The notes under the pieces: model-generated
What the model saw: only the letters and a program-made list of their open reading frames with translations
Database searches by the model: none
Told to the model about the DNA's origin: nothing
Shown: piece after piece, positions 52,243 through 60,957 of the stretch
Position numbering within the stretch: the first letter of the stretch is position 1
Layout: each line of letters opens with the position of its first letter
Position numbers and translations under genes: made by a program
NCBI RefSeq assembly: GCF_022664395.1
Contig: NZ_JAKRET010000001.1
Span: 124,001 to 188,000, forward strand
Direction of reading: 5' to 3'
DNA: 64,000 nt
DNA from: Sphingomonas lacusdianchii
GTDB lineage: Bacteria; Pseudomonadota; Alphaproteobacteria; Sphingomonadales; Sphingomonadaceae

Positions 52243-53622
52243 GTGGCGGGGTTTTTGTCTCGGGTTCGGTCGCTCGTCGGCCTGCCCGACACGACCGAGA
52301 AGGCCGGGACGGAAACCCCGCCAGTTGCCCTCACCGGCGGCTGGCTACCGATGAACGCGCCTATCAACTGGTGGCAGACAGGCATGTCGCCGCCGCGATC
52401 GGCGCGGTCGTCGATGGTCGAGGCGTGCGTGTCTGCCTATGCGCAGACGGTCGCGATGTGCCCCGGCAACCACTGGCGCTGGGCGGCGGATACCGGGCGG
52501 CAGCGCGTGCCCAACTCGCCGCTCGCCCGCATCATAAAGCGTCCGAACGACTATCAGAGCGTCAGCGACTTCCTGCTGAACCTCGTCCGCTACCTGCTGG
52601 ACGAAGGCAACGCCTACGCACTGGTGGTGCGCAACAATCGGTTCGAACCGATCGAACTGCATCTCATGGACAGCGACAGCAGTCATCCGGTGCTCGCGGT
52701 CGATGGGTCAATCTTCTATTCGCTGGCCGGCAACCCGATCGTCGATCGGCGGTTCGGTCCGCGCGTCACCGTTCCCGCCCGCGACGTGCTGCATATCCGG
52801 CTGCACACCCCGCGCCATCCGCTGGTCGGTGAAACACCAATGGTCGCCGCCGCGCTCGAGCTTGCTGCGGGCAACGCCGCGCTGTCCAACCAGGTCAATT
52901 TCTTCCTCAACCAAAGCCGCCCGTCGTTCATCCTTTCGACCGACGCCAGCCTGACGATCGAGCAGGTTCGCATGCTGCGAACGGCATGGGACGAGCAATC
53001 GAAGGGGCTGAACAGCGGCGGCACGCCGATCCTGTCGAACGGCCTGAAGCCGAACCCGATCGGTTCGAGCAACAAGGACGCCGAATTGGCGAGCATCCTG
53101 CGCCTGTCCAGCGAGGCGATCGCGCAGGTCTACCGCGTGCCGTTGCAGGTGCTGGGCGCCGCGTCGACCGCCTACGCCACGACCGAGGCGCTGATGCAGT
53201 CGTGGCGCGCGGGCGGTCTCGGCTTCCTGCTGAATCATATCGAAGAAGCGATCGGCAACCTGTTCAAGCTGGGCGGGCAGCCCGAAGAATATCTCGAGCT
53301 CGACACGTCAGCGCTGCTGCGCAGCGAGTTCAAGGTGCGGGTCGAGGGCTGGGCGGCCGGCACGCAGGCTGGCATTTTCGACCGCAATGTCGCGCGGCAG
53401 GATTTCGAACTCGCACCGGTCAAGGGTGGCGAAGAGCCGTGGGTGCAGCAGCAGGATATCCCGCTGAGCGTCGCGGCCGAAATGGCGAAGAACCCGCCTC
53501 CCCCGCCCGCGCTGCCCGATCCCCCGGCCGAGCCGGAGCCCGATGCTGAAGCGGACGCCGAACAGGCGCGCGCATTTATCGCGCTGTTCGAGAAAGACTT
53601 CCGGGAGGCGCTGAATGCTTGA
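52243..53622 (+). CDS. Portal protein (HK97 family)
   Basis: Dodecameric channel at the capsid vertex for DNA entry and exit. The 459-residue protein has family segments: SMVEACVSAYAQTVAMCP, RPNDYQSVSDFLLNLVRYLLDEGNAYALVVR, VLHIRLHTPRHPLVGETPM, NQVNFFLNQSRPSFIL, and RLSSEAIAQVYRVPLQVLG, with a Pro/Glu-rich C-terminus. The start is GTG 52243. It lies after, not before, the protease-capsid gene. Overlaps the next gene by 8 bases. Confidence 0.93.
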   Translation: MAGFLSRVRSLVGLPDTTEKAGTETPPVALTGGWLPMNAPINWWQTGMSPPRSARSSMVEACVSAYAQTVAMCPGNHWRWAADTGRQRVPNSPLARIIKRPNDYQSVSDFLLNLVRYLLDEGNAYALVVRNNRFEPIELHLMDSDSSHPVLAVDGSIFYSLAGNPIVDRRFGPRVTVPARDVLHIRLHTPRHPLVGETPMVAAALELAAGNAALSNQVNFFLNQSRPSFILSTDASLTIEQVRMLRTAWDEQSKGLNSGGTPILSNGLKPNPIGSSNKDAELASILRLSSEAIAQVYRVPLQVLGAASTAYATTEALMQSWRAGGLGFLLNHIEEAIGNLFKLGGQPEEYLELDTSALLRSEFKVRVEGWAAGTQAGIFDRNVARQDFELAPVKGGEEPWVQQQDIPLSVAAEMAKNPPPPPALPDPPAEPEPDAEADAEQARAFIALFEKDFREALNA

Positions 53623-54586
53623 TACGAAGGCGCTCGCCGCCGCGACGGCGCTGATCGTGCGCGAGCATGTTGCCGCCGCGCTGGAACCGGTGTTGGCGGA
53701 CAACGCGGCGCTGCGAGCGCGACTGGACGCGATCGAAGACCGCGAAACGCCCCCCCTCGATACCGACGCCGTCGCCGCGATCGTCCGAGACGCCATCGCA
53801 GCGCTGCCGGTCCCGCAGGACGGCAAGGATGCGGAAGTCGACATGAACGCCGTCGAGCGGTTGATTGACGAAAGCGTTACGCGTCACATGGCGCAGGTTC
53901 CGGCGCCGAAGGACGGGGTCAGCGTCACGCTCGACGACGTCCGCCCGCTGATCGACGACGCCGTTGGCAAGGCTGCGTCGGCTATCCCGGTCCCGAAAGA
54001 TGGCGTCGGCCTTGCCGGCGCGCTGATCGACCGCGGCGGCAACCTCGTCGTTACGCTGACCGATGGATCAACGCGAGACCTCGGGCCAGTCGTCGGCCGC
54101 GACTATGACGCTGACGTGCTGACGGAGGCGGTCCGGACCGCGGTTGCCAAATTGCCAGCGCCCAAGGACGGCGACCCCGGCAGGGACGCCGACCCGGCGG
54201 TCATTAAGCAGATGGTCGATGAGGCTGTCGCTGCGATCCCGCCGGCGAAGGACGGCAAGGATGCCTATCCCGGCGAAGCGCGTGGGCTGTTCGATCCCGA
54301 CGGCTCGTACCGAGCGCTCGACGTCGTGTCACTCAATGGCTGCGAATGGCGCGCGAAGCACGACAACCCCGGCCCGCTGCCGGGAGATGGATGGATGCTC
54401 TCGGCGCAGCGCGGCAAGCCTGGCAAGGCGGCAGCGGCGCTCCCCCCTATCGCAGGCAAGGACGGTGCTTCGATCATCGCCGGCGCCTTCGATCGCGATG
54501 CCATGCAGCTGACGCTCGCCCGCGACGACGGCGAGGCGTTCACGATCGACTTTCTCCCGCTCGCTGAGGCGATCCGCGAGGGCTGA
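53615..54586 (+). CDS. Phage protein with PxPKDG repeats
   Basis: A 323-residue protein with a helical N-terminus and four or more repeats of a unit of about 30-35 residues: PVPQDGKDAEVDMNAVERL, PAPKDGVSVTLDDVRPLID, PVPKDGVGLAG, PAPKDGDPGRDADPAVIKQ, PPAKDGKDAYPG. The spacing resembles collagen-like or intramolecular repeat proteins of phage fibres. The C-terminal 90 residues include an RGKPGK segment and a small beta domain (FDPDGSYRALDVVSLNGCEW). Likely structural, perhaps a fibre or decoration protein; function inferred only from repeat form and neighbours. Confidence 0.65.
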   Translation: MLDTKALAAATALIVREHVAAALEPVLADNAALRARLDAIEDRETPPLDTDAVAAIVRDAIAALPVPQDGKDAEVDMNAVERLIDESVTRHMAQVPAPKDGVSVTLDDVRPLIDDAVGKAASAIPVPKDGVGLAGALIDRGGNLVVTLTDGSTRDLGPVVGRDYDADVLTEAVRTAVAKLPAPKDGDPGRDADPAVIKQMVDEAVAAIPPAKDGKDAYPGEARGLFDPDGSYRALDVVSLNGCEWRAKHDNPGPLPGDGWMLSAQRGKPGKAAAALPPIAGKDGASIIAGAFDRDAMQLTLARDDGEAFTIDFLPLAEAIREG

Positions 54587-54614
54587 GGCCCGCCCCTTCT
54601 GAAAGGTAACATCT

Positions 54615-57485
54615 ATGGCCTTCATGCCGACCCGCGGCGGTCGTGGACCTTCCACGCCCATCATCTTCGTGCCGACACTGAACGATCTCGTGCTGTCGGG
54701 CGCGCTCGTCGCGGGCGTCGCATCGACCGGCACGATCCTGAACGCGACGACCGGATCGGTGATCGCGAGCACCGTTCCCGGTCTGACGGTGAACAGCGCG
54801 GCGCGGACCTACAGCTACAACGGAAGTGGTTCGGTAGGGTCGGCTCAAGGTTTGGTCGAAACGCTGGCAGGCGCGACATTCAGTCCGCGCAATAACGTCG
54901 TCACCGTCGTGTCCGCGTCGATCCCTGCGTTCACCTCGAACCCTTCGATCAGTCCGAGCAACGGCGACCAGAACACGACGTTCACGGCGATCGACGGCGC
55001 GATGAGCAACGGTGGAACGGTCTCGGCACGTCGATGGCTTTTAAACGGCACGTCGATCGGCACTGGCACGACTATCGTGCCCGGCGCCCCAGGTTCGTTG
55101 GTGCTTGAGAACACCGGCACCGGCAACGTCAAGGCGACTTCGACAGCGGTCACGGTCGCTTCGACGGGCACCCCAACACCTGGGTCGAGTATTGGCGGCG
55201 TCCCGATCGGCACGGTTGCCACGTCCGGCCCCGAAACGGGCATGACGCTCGTCTACGGCGATGACTTCGACGGCCCGCTCGATCTGATGGGGCCTGCGCC
55301 GGCGCAACGCTTCGGTCGCTATGCCCCGACACGTGGCGATTACCTGATCTACGCCAGCGGCCAAAGCCCGCGCGCTGCGCCCGGCTTGGGCGGTGTCGAC
55401 GCTGACCCCTACTGGACCGGCCACAACGATAGTGGCCGAGGCGAAGCTCCCACGACGTTCGCTGACATGATCGTGCAGACGAACAGCATGATTTCGCTCC
55501 GTCAGCGCGATATGGTTGCAGGTGAAGCGGCGCACGTCGTGCGCAACAATCAAAATGTCCTGTCGTCGATGATCCACGGCGCGTTCGACGTGATGGTCAC
55601 CGCGCCGTTCGTGTTTAAGTCGCGCGAGCAACGGTTCGCGAACAACCGAGATCACATGACGACTTGGTTCATGAACTACATGGGCTTCACCCGCGGAGAT
55701 CTGGAAATCGATCTTGGCGAAGCCGGTTCGAAGAAGGACGGGACGGGCGACGGCCGCAAGATCGAGTGGAATATCAATGCGTGGGACGGGGTGAATCGCA
55801 GCGACACTGACTCCGCTGGTAGCGAACCCGTTACGGTCGATTGGTCCACACCGCACGTTTTGGCCGCAAAAATCGATGATCAGGGGATCGTTACCTACTA
55901 TCTGGACGACGTAAAAAGCGACTTTCAGTATAGCAAGCGCCCCACGGATGCGCTGACCAAGCCGTATCACTCGATCGGTACGAACCACATGTACAACGTC
56001 TCGCGCCCGAGCGGCGTGAGCCGGTTGGAATACGACTATTGGCAGTGGTACGTGCCAGGCAAGCTTTACACGCCCAAGGTCGCACCTATTCTCATTCAGG
56101 TCGCCGCCGGGGAAAGTAAGACCGTCGTGCTTCCGTCGCAGGCTGAACTTTGGGGCGAAACCGGGCTGACCGAAAAGCTGGCCGAAGCGTGCATGGTCGA
56201 GCCGAACGAGCCGGGCGGCACCATCGACGGCAAGTTCTATCTCGACCTTCCGTCGGGAGTTACCCTCAACGAGTCGACGCGTGAACTGACAATCAATGTG
56301 ACGACCCCCGGTCGCCTCAACATCGGCCGCTATGTCATCAAGGCCGGAAACGCGTCGAGGGTTCACCGGATTGCGATTGAGGTCGGTCCGGTCATCAATG
56401 TCCCTTCGATGATCAACATTACGCAGGGGGTTCCGTTCAAGCTCGACCTATACCCGCTCGTCGACTGCGGCATCCTCGTCACGGGGAACGATGGCAAGCG
56501 TGCCAAGCAGGTCAGCGTGACCGGGCTGCCTTCCGACTTGCCCTATAGCGGTAGCACCTATGCTATCGACGGAACGCCGAACACGGTTGGCACGCGCACC
56601 CTGACGGTCAACGCGACGAATAGCGTTGGGCAGCCTGCAACAAAGCAGGTGACCCTCAACGTGGTGGCACCGGCGGGTGCTGGCACCTATGCCTTTGAGT
56701 CGTGGCCAGCGCTCGTTGGCAATTTCGACTTCAGCCGAGACGCATCGTACACGAGTGTCACATCTGGTGATTTCACGACGTTCGGCAACACAGTTGCGAA
56801 CGCTGGCGATCTTTCGAAGGCTCCAACCGTTACGCCCAGCCCGTCGCGAGTGCCTAACACGCTCAACGGCAAGTCTGTCGCGCGCTTCACAAAGAACCAG
56901 ACCGACGGCGCTGGTACAACCGTACTGGAATCCGCTCAGAACGCGACCGGCGCGACTGTGCCTGTTGCCGCGGTGCTGACCGGAAACAGCACTCCGCTTT
57001 CGGCGGCATGGCTGGTGCGGTTCGACGTGGGATCGGAGACTTGCTTCGTCGCGGGCCTTTCGGAACAGGTCAGCACCACCGCGGCCCGGCAATTGACGCT
57101 CGTCAAGCGCGATCCGGCAACGGCGGACTCGTCGATCCGCTACGGTGCCAATACGGCCAGCACGGCGGACATCAACATCGGTCGCCTGTCGGAAGGCGTC
57201 TGGCACCTTGTCGAGTTTCGTCAGAACGAGAACGGGACGAGCGACGTGTGGGTCGATGAAGTGCGGGTCGTTACTGCCGTAGCGCACACGTCCGTGTCGG
57301 CTTGGACTGGCACCGCCCGCTGTTCGGTCGGCAACGTTCAGGGGCCAACGAACCAGTCGGCCCGCTACCCATCGACGGGCCTCGCGGGTGAACTGGCGCA
57401 GTTCCTCCTATCCGCCGCTGCGCAGTCTGACGCGGATCATGCGCAGATGCGCGCCGACATCAAGACGAAGTGGAAATACGCATGA
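54615..57485 (+). CDS. Large fibre-like protein with lectin/GH16-like domain
   Basis: 956 residues, the largest complete gene in the prophage part. N-terminal beta-rich region with two Ig-like repeats (about 20-190), then a jelly-roll domain (about 210-480: LVYGDDFDGPLDL, GAFDVMVTAPFVFKSREQ, DLEIDLGEAG, IEWNINAWDGV, HVLAAKIDDQGIVTYYLDD) resembling family 16 glycoside hydrolases; EIDLGEAG aligns roughly with the GH16 ExDxxE active site. A putative-Ig region (about 600-690) and a C-terminal LamG-like domain (GVWHLVEFRQNENGTSDVWVDE) follow. Likely binds or cleaves surface polysaccharide. Confidence 0.7.
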   Translation: MAFMPTRGGRGPSTPIIFVPTLNDLVLSGALVAGVASTGTILNATTGSVIASTVPGLTVNSAARTYSYNGSGSVGSAQGLVETLAGATFSPRNNVVTVVSASIPAFTSNPSISPSNGDQNTTFTAIDGAMSNGGTVSARRWLLNGTSIGTGTTIVPGAPGSLVLENTGTGNVKATSTAVTVASTGTPTPGSSIGGVPIGTVATSGPETGMTLVYGDDFDGPLDLMGPAPAQRFGRYAPTRGDYLIYASGQSPRAAPGLGGVDADPYWTGHNDSGRGEAPTTFADMIVQTNSMISLRQRDMVAGEAAHVVRNNQNVLSSMIHGAFDVMVTAPFVFKSREQRFANNRDHMTTWFMNYMGFTRGDLEIDLGEAGSKKDGTGDGRKIEWNINAWDGVNRSDTDSAGSEPVTVDWSTPHVLAAKIDDQGIVTYYLDDVKSDFQYSKRPTDALTKPYHSIGTNHMYNVSRPSGVSRLEYDYWQWYVPGKLYTPKVAPILIQVAAGESKTVVLPSQAELWGETGLTEKLAEACMVEPNEPGGTIDGKFYLDLPSGVTLNESTRELTINVTTPGRLNIGRYVIKAGNASRVHRIAIEVGPVINVPSMINITQGVPFKLDLYPLVDCGILVTGNDGKRAKQVSVTGLPSDLPYSGSTYAIDGTPNTVGTRTLTVNATNSVGQPATKQVTLNVVAPAGAGTYAFESWPALVGNFDFSRDASYTSVTSGDFTTFGNTVANAGDLSKAPTVTPSPSRVPNTLNGKSVARFTKNQTDGAGTTVLESAQNATGATVPVAAVLTGNSTPLSAAWLVRFDVGSETCFVAGLSEQVSTTAARQLTLVKRDPATADSSIRYGANTASTADINIGRLSEGVWHLVEFRQNENGTSDVWVDEVRVVTAVAHTSVSAWTGTARCSVGNVQGPTNQSARYPSTGLAGELAQFLLSAAAQSDADHAQMRADIKTKWKYA

Positions 57486-58492
57486 CGCAAGTAACGCTGA
57501 AAACGCGCCTTCCCGACAGCAACGACGACGAGGTCGTCAAGGTGTCGAAGGCTGGTGCGAAGAAGTACGGCTTGCCGAAGACCGGCAACTGGTACGGTCC
57601 GCTGCCCGGCGAACCGAGCTTCACCTATTCGGACGTGAAGCCGGGCACCGCGCCTGCTCCCGAGCCAACGCCCGCGCCGCCTCCGCCTACCCCGGAACCG
57701 ACACCTGCCCCCACCCCGACCCCATCGTTCCGCACGGGATCGCGCGCCACGCCGCAGGGCGTTGAGAAATACGCCTCGGATGGCCGGATGAACGTCGGGT
57801 TCACCCCGAACGGCGGCATCGGCACGTCAGGCAACGAAGGCCCCCCGGCCGGCTTCGACACCGATCTCAAGAACGGCTTCAAGCGGCTGGGCATCTTCGT
57901 CAAGCAGCCGGACGGCGCGACGTACATCGACGACCTGATTTTGCAGGCGCGCTCGATCGGCGGGTTTATCGCTGCGGTCGACGGCAAGTCGTACGCCAAC
58001 CAGACGCTCAACGGCTACCGCCAGATCGCCGGCAGCTGGGACAGTGATACGACGTGGTCGGGCATGACCGGCAACGGGCTGGCGATCAGCCAGACCCACG
58101 GCTTTACCCCGGCCGGCGAACTGTTCCTCGACGTCACGCTCTCGAACGCCCGCGATGCCGTTATCGACTACGCATATGCCTGGGCGCTCGACCCGGACGC
58201 GAACAGCGCCAACCCCGGCGGGGAAGCGAACTTCGCCACCACGCAGCGCGTCACCGCACCGGGCACCGTCACGTCGACGACATCGCAGGGCGCAGTCATG
58301 AGCGTGTCGTGCGACCATCCGCGCGCCCGCATCCGTACGGCAAAATGGGATGCCGGCTATAAGCTGGGCGAGGAACGCGCGGTCGGTTACACGAAGAAGG
58401 CCGACGAGACGGTGCAACCGGTCATCACCGGCAAGCTGGCGCCGCTCGAGCGCGAGACCTTCCGCATCGTAATCGGTGTGAAGACGCCGTGA
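57482..58492 (+). CDS. Phage protein with Pro-rich linker, possible adhesin/fibre part
   Basis: The product is 336 residues from ATG 57482, overlapping the previous stop (ATGA). A short N-terminal domain (QVTLKTRLPDSNDDEVVKVS, GLPKTGNWYGPLPG) is followed by a Pro/Thr/Ala linker at about 55-85 and a beta-rich C-terminal domain (GFTPNGGIGTSGNE, FDTDLKNGFKRLGIF, LFLDVTLSNARDAVIDYAYAW). Linker and coupling to the 956-residue protein suggest they form one fibre or tail-tip structure. No homologue recognised. Confidence 0.6.
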   Translation: MTQVTLKTRLPDSNDDEVVKVSKAGAKKYGLPKTGNWYGPLPGEPSFTYSDVKPGTAPAPEPTPAPPPPTPEPTPAPTPTPSFRTGSRATPQGVEKYASDGRMNVGFTPNGGIGTSGNEGPPAGFDTDLKNGFKRLGIFVKQPDGATYIDDLILQARSIGGFIAAVDGKSYANQTLNGYRQIAGSWDSDTTWSGMTGNGLAISQTHGFTPAGELFLDVTLSNARDAVIDYAYAWALDPDANSANPGGEANFATTQRVTAPGTVTSTTSQGAVMSVSCDHPRARIRTAKWDAGYKLGEERAVGYTKKADETVQPVITGKLAPLERETFRIVIGVKTP

Positions 58493-58776
58493 CCGCGCTG
58501 ACGCTCGACCTCGTGAAGGGCTACCTTCGATACGAACTGGACGCGATCGACAACGACCTGATGCTATCGGTCGCGTTGCAGGCAGGCATCGAATGGGTCG
58601 AGCTCTACACGGGGCGGGCGATCACCGGTGAAGATCCCGAGACGATCCCTGCGGGCATGCTGCACGGCGTGCTGCTGTATGCCGGTGCGTTCGATCAGCT
58701 GCGCGATGGCGACAATGTCGCGCTGCTGAAGCCCGCCGAACTGGTGTGCTGGCCTCACAAGGTCCTGGTGGTATGA
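58489..58776 (+). CDS. Head-tail connector (gp6-like)
   Basis: A 95-residue helical protein starting GTG 58489 (GTGA overlap). LVKGYLRYELDAIDNDLMLSVALQAGIEWVELYTGRAI is the typical N-terminal pair of the HK97 gp6-like adaptor, which forms a ring under the portal. It is the first of four consecutive, overlapping head-completion genes. Confidence 0.85.
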   Translation: MTALTLDLVKGYLRYELDAIDNDLMLSVALQAGIEWVELYTGRAITGEDPETIPAGMLHGVLLYAGAFDQLRDGDNVALLKPAELVCWPHKVLVV

Positions 58777-59156
58777 AACCGCCTCGGTTCGACAAGCGAA
58801 TCCGCATCGAGCGACCGGTGCGCGGACAGGGCTTGGACGCCGCCGGGTCAGGCACTTGGGAGCCTGTCGCCGAGATGGCGGCCGAGGTACAGGACATGCT
58901 GCCGAGCCGCGGCGAACGCATGGCGGAGGGTATCACAGTCACCGAGCGCCCGGCGCGCGTCCGGGTCCGGTACCGCGAAGACATCAACGCGACGATGCGT
59001 GTGCTGATCGGCAAGAACGTGCGCGGCGATGACGGCGAGCCGGTGTGGCAGACGTCCCGCATCGCCGCGATCGTCAGCGAACCCGCCGAACTTGGCCGAC
59101 GGCAGTGGAGCGAGTTCATGGTGCAGCAGCATTCCGCACCCGGGAACACCGCCTGA
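58773..59156 (+). CDS. Head-tail joining / closure protein
   Basis: A 127-residue protein, ATG overlapping the connector stop. The FDKRIRIERPVRG start, GSGTWEPVAEMAAEVQDMLPSRGER and VRVRYREDINATMRVLI strands fit the phage head-tail joining family (SPP1 gp16/lambda FII-like beta-barrel stoppers). Closes the portal channel before tail attachment. Confidence 0.83.
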   Translation: MKPPRFDKRIRIERPVRGQGLDAAGSGTWEPVAEMAAEVQDMLPSRGERMAEGITVTERPARVRVRYREDINATMRVLIGKNVRGDDGEPVWQTSRIAAIVSEPAELGRRQWSEFMVQQHSAPGNTA

Positions 59157-59686
59157 TGGTGAAGGTGCGCGGGCGCGAGGCCGTCCGCCGCTACTTCAAG
59201 CAACTGCCGGAAGACATTCAAGGCAAGCTGCTGGTCGGCGCCGCGCGGGCCGGCGGCAAGGTCATTCAGGGCGAGGCGAAGGAACGCGTCAACTCCGACG
59301 CCGTGAGCGACGAGATTAAGCTGACCGTACGTCGCGATGCCGATCGCATCATTGCCCGCGTCGGGCTGTCGAAGGGCTGGGCGCTGTCGGTCGGCGTGTG
59401 GTTGGAGTACGGGACCGACCCCCACTACATCACGGTCGACGACAGCCAGCGACAGGGCATGTCCGCGAACCGGATCAACCGACTGAAGAAGCGCGAAGGC
59501 GTCCTCGTCATCAACGGCAATCCGGTCGGGAAGACCGTGCTCCACCCCGGCGCAAAACCGAACCCGTTCCTGCGCCCGGCGCTCGACACGAAACAGGGCG
59601 AAGCCGTCGCTGCCGCGCAAGCCTACATCAACGCGCGCGTCCGCTCTGGCGGCATCGCGGCCGACCCCGGAGGGACGGACGAATGA
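59156..59686 (+). CDS. HK97 gp10-like tail completion protein
   Basis: A 176-residue protein from ATG 59156 (TGATG overlap). KVRGREAVRRYFKQLPEDIQGKLLVGAARAGGKVIQGEAKERV at the N-terminus and the VWLEYGTDPHYI, HPGAKPNPFLRPAL segments are the signature of HK97 gp10-family proteins needed for tail completion or joining. Confidence 0.88.
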   Translation: MVKVRGREAVRRYFKQLPEDIQGKLLVGAARAGGKVIQGEAKERVNSDAVSDEIKLTVRRDADRIIARVGLSKGWALSVGVWLEYGTDPHYITVDDSQRQGMSANRINRLKKREGVLVINGNPVGKTVLHPGAKPNPFLRPALDTKQGEAVAAAQAYINARVRSGGIAADPGGTDE

Positions 59687-60108
59687 GCGGTGCCTTTGCC
59701 GTCGCCCAGCTGCTGACCGACGCGCCCGCGATCATCGAACGCGAGCGAGCGGTATCGATCGGCTTGGGCCGCATGTGGCCGGGCGCGCCCCTGCCGCTGC
59801 TGTTGGTCCGCACCGTCAGCGTCGTCGAGCGTCAGCCATTGAAGCGCGCCGGCTGGGTCCGTCGGACTGAGCGGGTGTCGGTCGCGATCCGTGCCGAATC
59901 CTACGCCGAGCAGAAGGAACTGTTGCAGATCGTCAACGCCGTCTGCGTCGGCCCGAAAGGCGACGTGCGCGCCGATGCGCAAAACGTCGCGATCCTGTCG
60001 GCTGGTGTCGGGCCGGACGTTGATGGGCCGGGCGATAGCTACGAACAGACCCACGATTTTCGGGTGTCCTACGACGCACCCGTAACCGCCACCCCAGCAG
60101 GAGCATGA
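59683..60108 (+). CDS. Tail terminator-like protein (DUF3168-type)
   Basis: A 141-residue protein overlapping the gp10-like gene by 4 bases. VAQLLTDAPAIIERERAVSIGLGRMWPGAPLPLLLV, a central beta-hairpin (RTERVSVAIRAESYAEQKELLQIVNAV) and a late YEQTHDFRVSYDAPV resemble the tail terminator / completion fold of lambda gpU-type proteins. Position directly before the tail tube supports it. Confidence 0.72.
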   Translation: MSGAFAVAQLLTDAPAIIERERAVSIGLGRMWPGAPLPLLLVRTVSVVERQPLKRAGWVRRTERVSVAIRAESYAEQKELLQIVNAVCVGPKGDVRADAQNVAILSAGVGPDVDGPGDSYEQTHDFRVSYDAPVTATPAGA

Positions 60109-60110
60109 CC

Positions 60111-60332
60111 ATGGTGACGAAGACGACCACCCCGAAAACCCATTACGCGACGAAGAACTTCAAGGACGCTGGAACCGAGCGTTCGTTCATCGCCGGCGAA
60201 GAAATCAAGGAAGCGACCGCCGGCGAACTGGCGAACTATGTCGCCGCCGGTGCCGCATCGACCGAGAAGCCGAAGGCGGACGACGCCGCGGCGACCGAGA
60301 CCAAGCAGTCGGGCGAAAAGCCGACCGCGTAA
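60111..60332 (+). CDS. Small lysine-rich hypothetical phage protein
   Basis: Seventy-three residues. The ATG at 60111 is 8 bases after AGGAG and is preferred; ATG 60105 in frame is only 1-2 bases away from it. TKNFKDAGTERSFIAGEEIKEATAGELANYVAAGA forms a small fold, followed by an Ala/Lys/Glu-rich tail. Similar short proteins sit before tail-tube genes. Function unknown. Confidence 0.6.
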   Translation: MVTKTTTPKTHYATKNFKDAGTERSFIAGEEIKEATAGELANYVAAGAASTEKPKADDAAATETKQSGEKPTA

Positions 60333-60400
60333 CCGATCGCGCCCGGATCACCGGGCACGACACCGCCGGCCGTGCCGGCTCCACCGACAGGAGATAAACG

Positions 60401-60856
60401 ATGGGTCTTCAGACCGGAGCAGGCTCGGCGATCGCGATCAGCGCCGCCGCGCCAGCCACCATGGACGCGGCAGGCTATGCCGCGCTGACGTACACCGAAG
60501 GCGGTCAGTGCGAAAAGATCGGCACGATCGGCTCGACCTTCACCAAGACGGAATTTCAGCCGCTGAAGGGTCCGAAGGACAAGCTGAAGGGCAGCGCCGA
60601 CTATGGCGCGTTGCAGCCCAGCTTCGCGCTCGACGAGGAAGACGTCGGCCAGATGCTGTTCCGTTCGGCAGCCGACGACGAGACGAACAAGCTGTTCTCG
60701 ATCCGGGTCACCATGCAGTCGGGCGCGCTGCGCTATTTCCGCAGCCGCGTGTTCGGCTGGCCGGAAACCGTCGATGGCGCCGACCCGATCGTCATGGCGA
60801 CCCCGACCGTCGAGGTTTGCTCGAAGGTTGTCCGGGTCGCGGCGCCCGCCTCCTAA
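60401..60856 (+). CDS. Tail tube protein
   Basis: A 151-residue protein after GGAGATAAACG and ATG 60401. Typical tail-tube order: N-terminal strand, the KIGTIGSTFTKTEFQPLKGPKDKLKGSADYG beta-hairpin, FALDEEDVGQMLFRSAAD helix and LRYFRSRVFGWPETV strand. Located directly before the chaperone pair and tape measure, the standard siphophage arrangement. Confidence 0.85.
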   Translation: MGLQTGAGSAIAISAAAPATMDAAGYAALTYTEGGQCEKIGTIGSTFTKTEFQPLKGPKDKLKGSADYGALQPSFALDEEDVGQMLFRSAADDETNKLFSIRVTMQSGALRYFRSRVFGWPETVDGADPIVMATPTVEVCSKVVRVAAPAS

Positions 60857-60904
60857 CCCAGAGTTCCGGCCTGGCCGGAAACCCCGCATCGGCCCGCCCC
60901 GCTC

Positions 60905-60947
60905 TCTCGCGGGTGTCGGGTCGGGTCGGTGCTTCACACCCGCGAGA
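60905..60947 (+). promoter_or_regulatory. 12-bp inverted repeat between tube and chaperone genes
   Basis: TCTCGCGGGTGT pairs perfectly with ACACCCGCGAGA across a 19-base loop, ending 10 bases before the chaperone ATG and including its AGAAGG ribosome site region. It may reduce readthrough (lowering chaperone yield below tail tube) or mask the ribosome site. Confidence 0.5.
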
Positions 60948-60957
60948 AGGTTTACCG

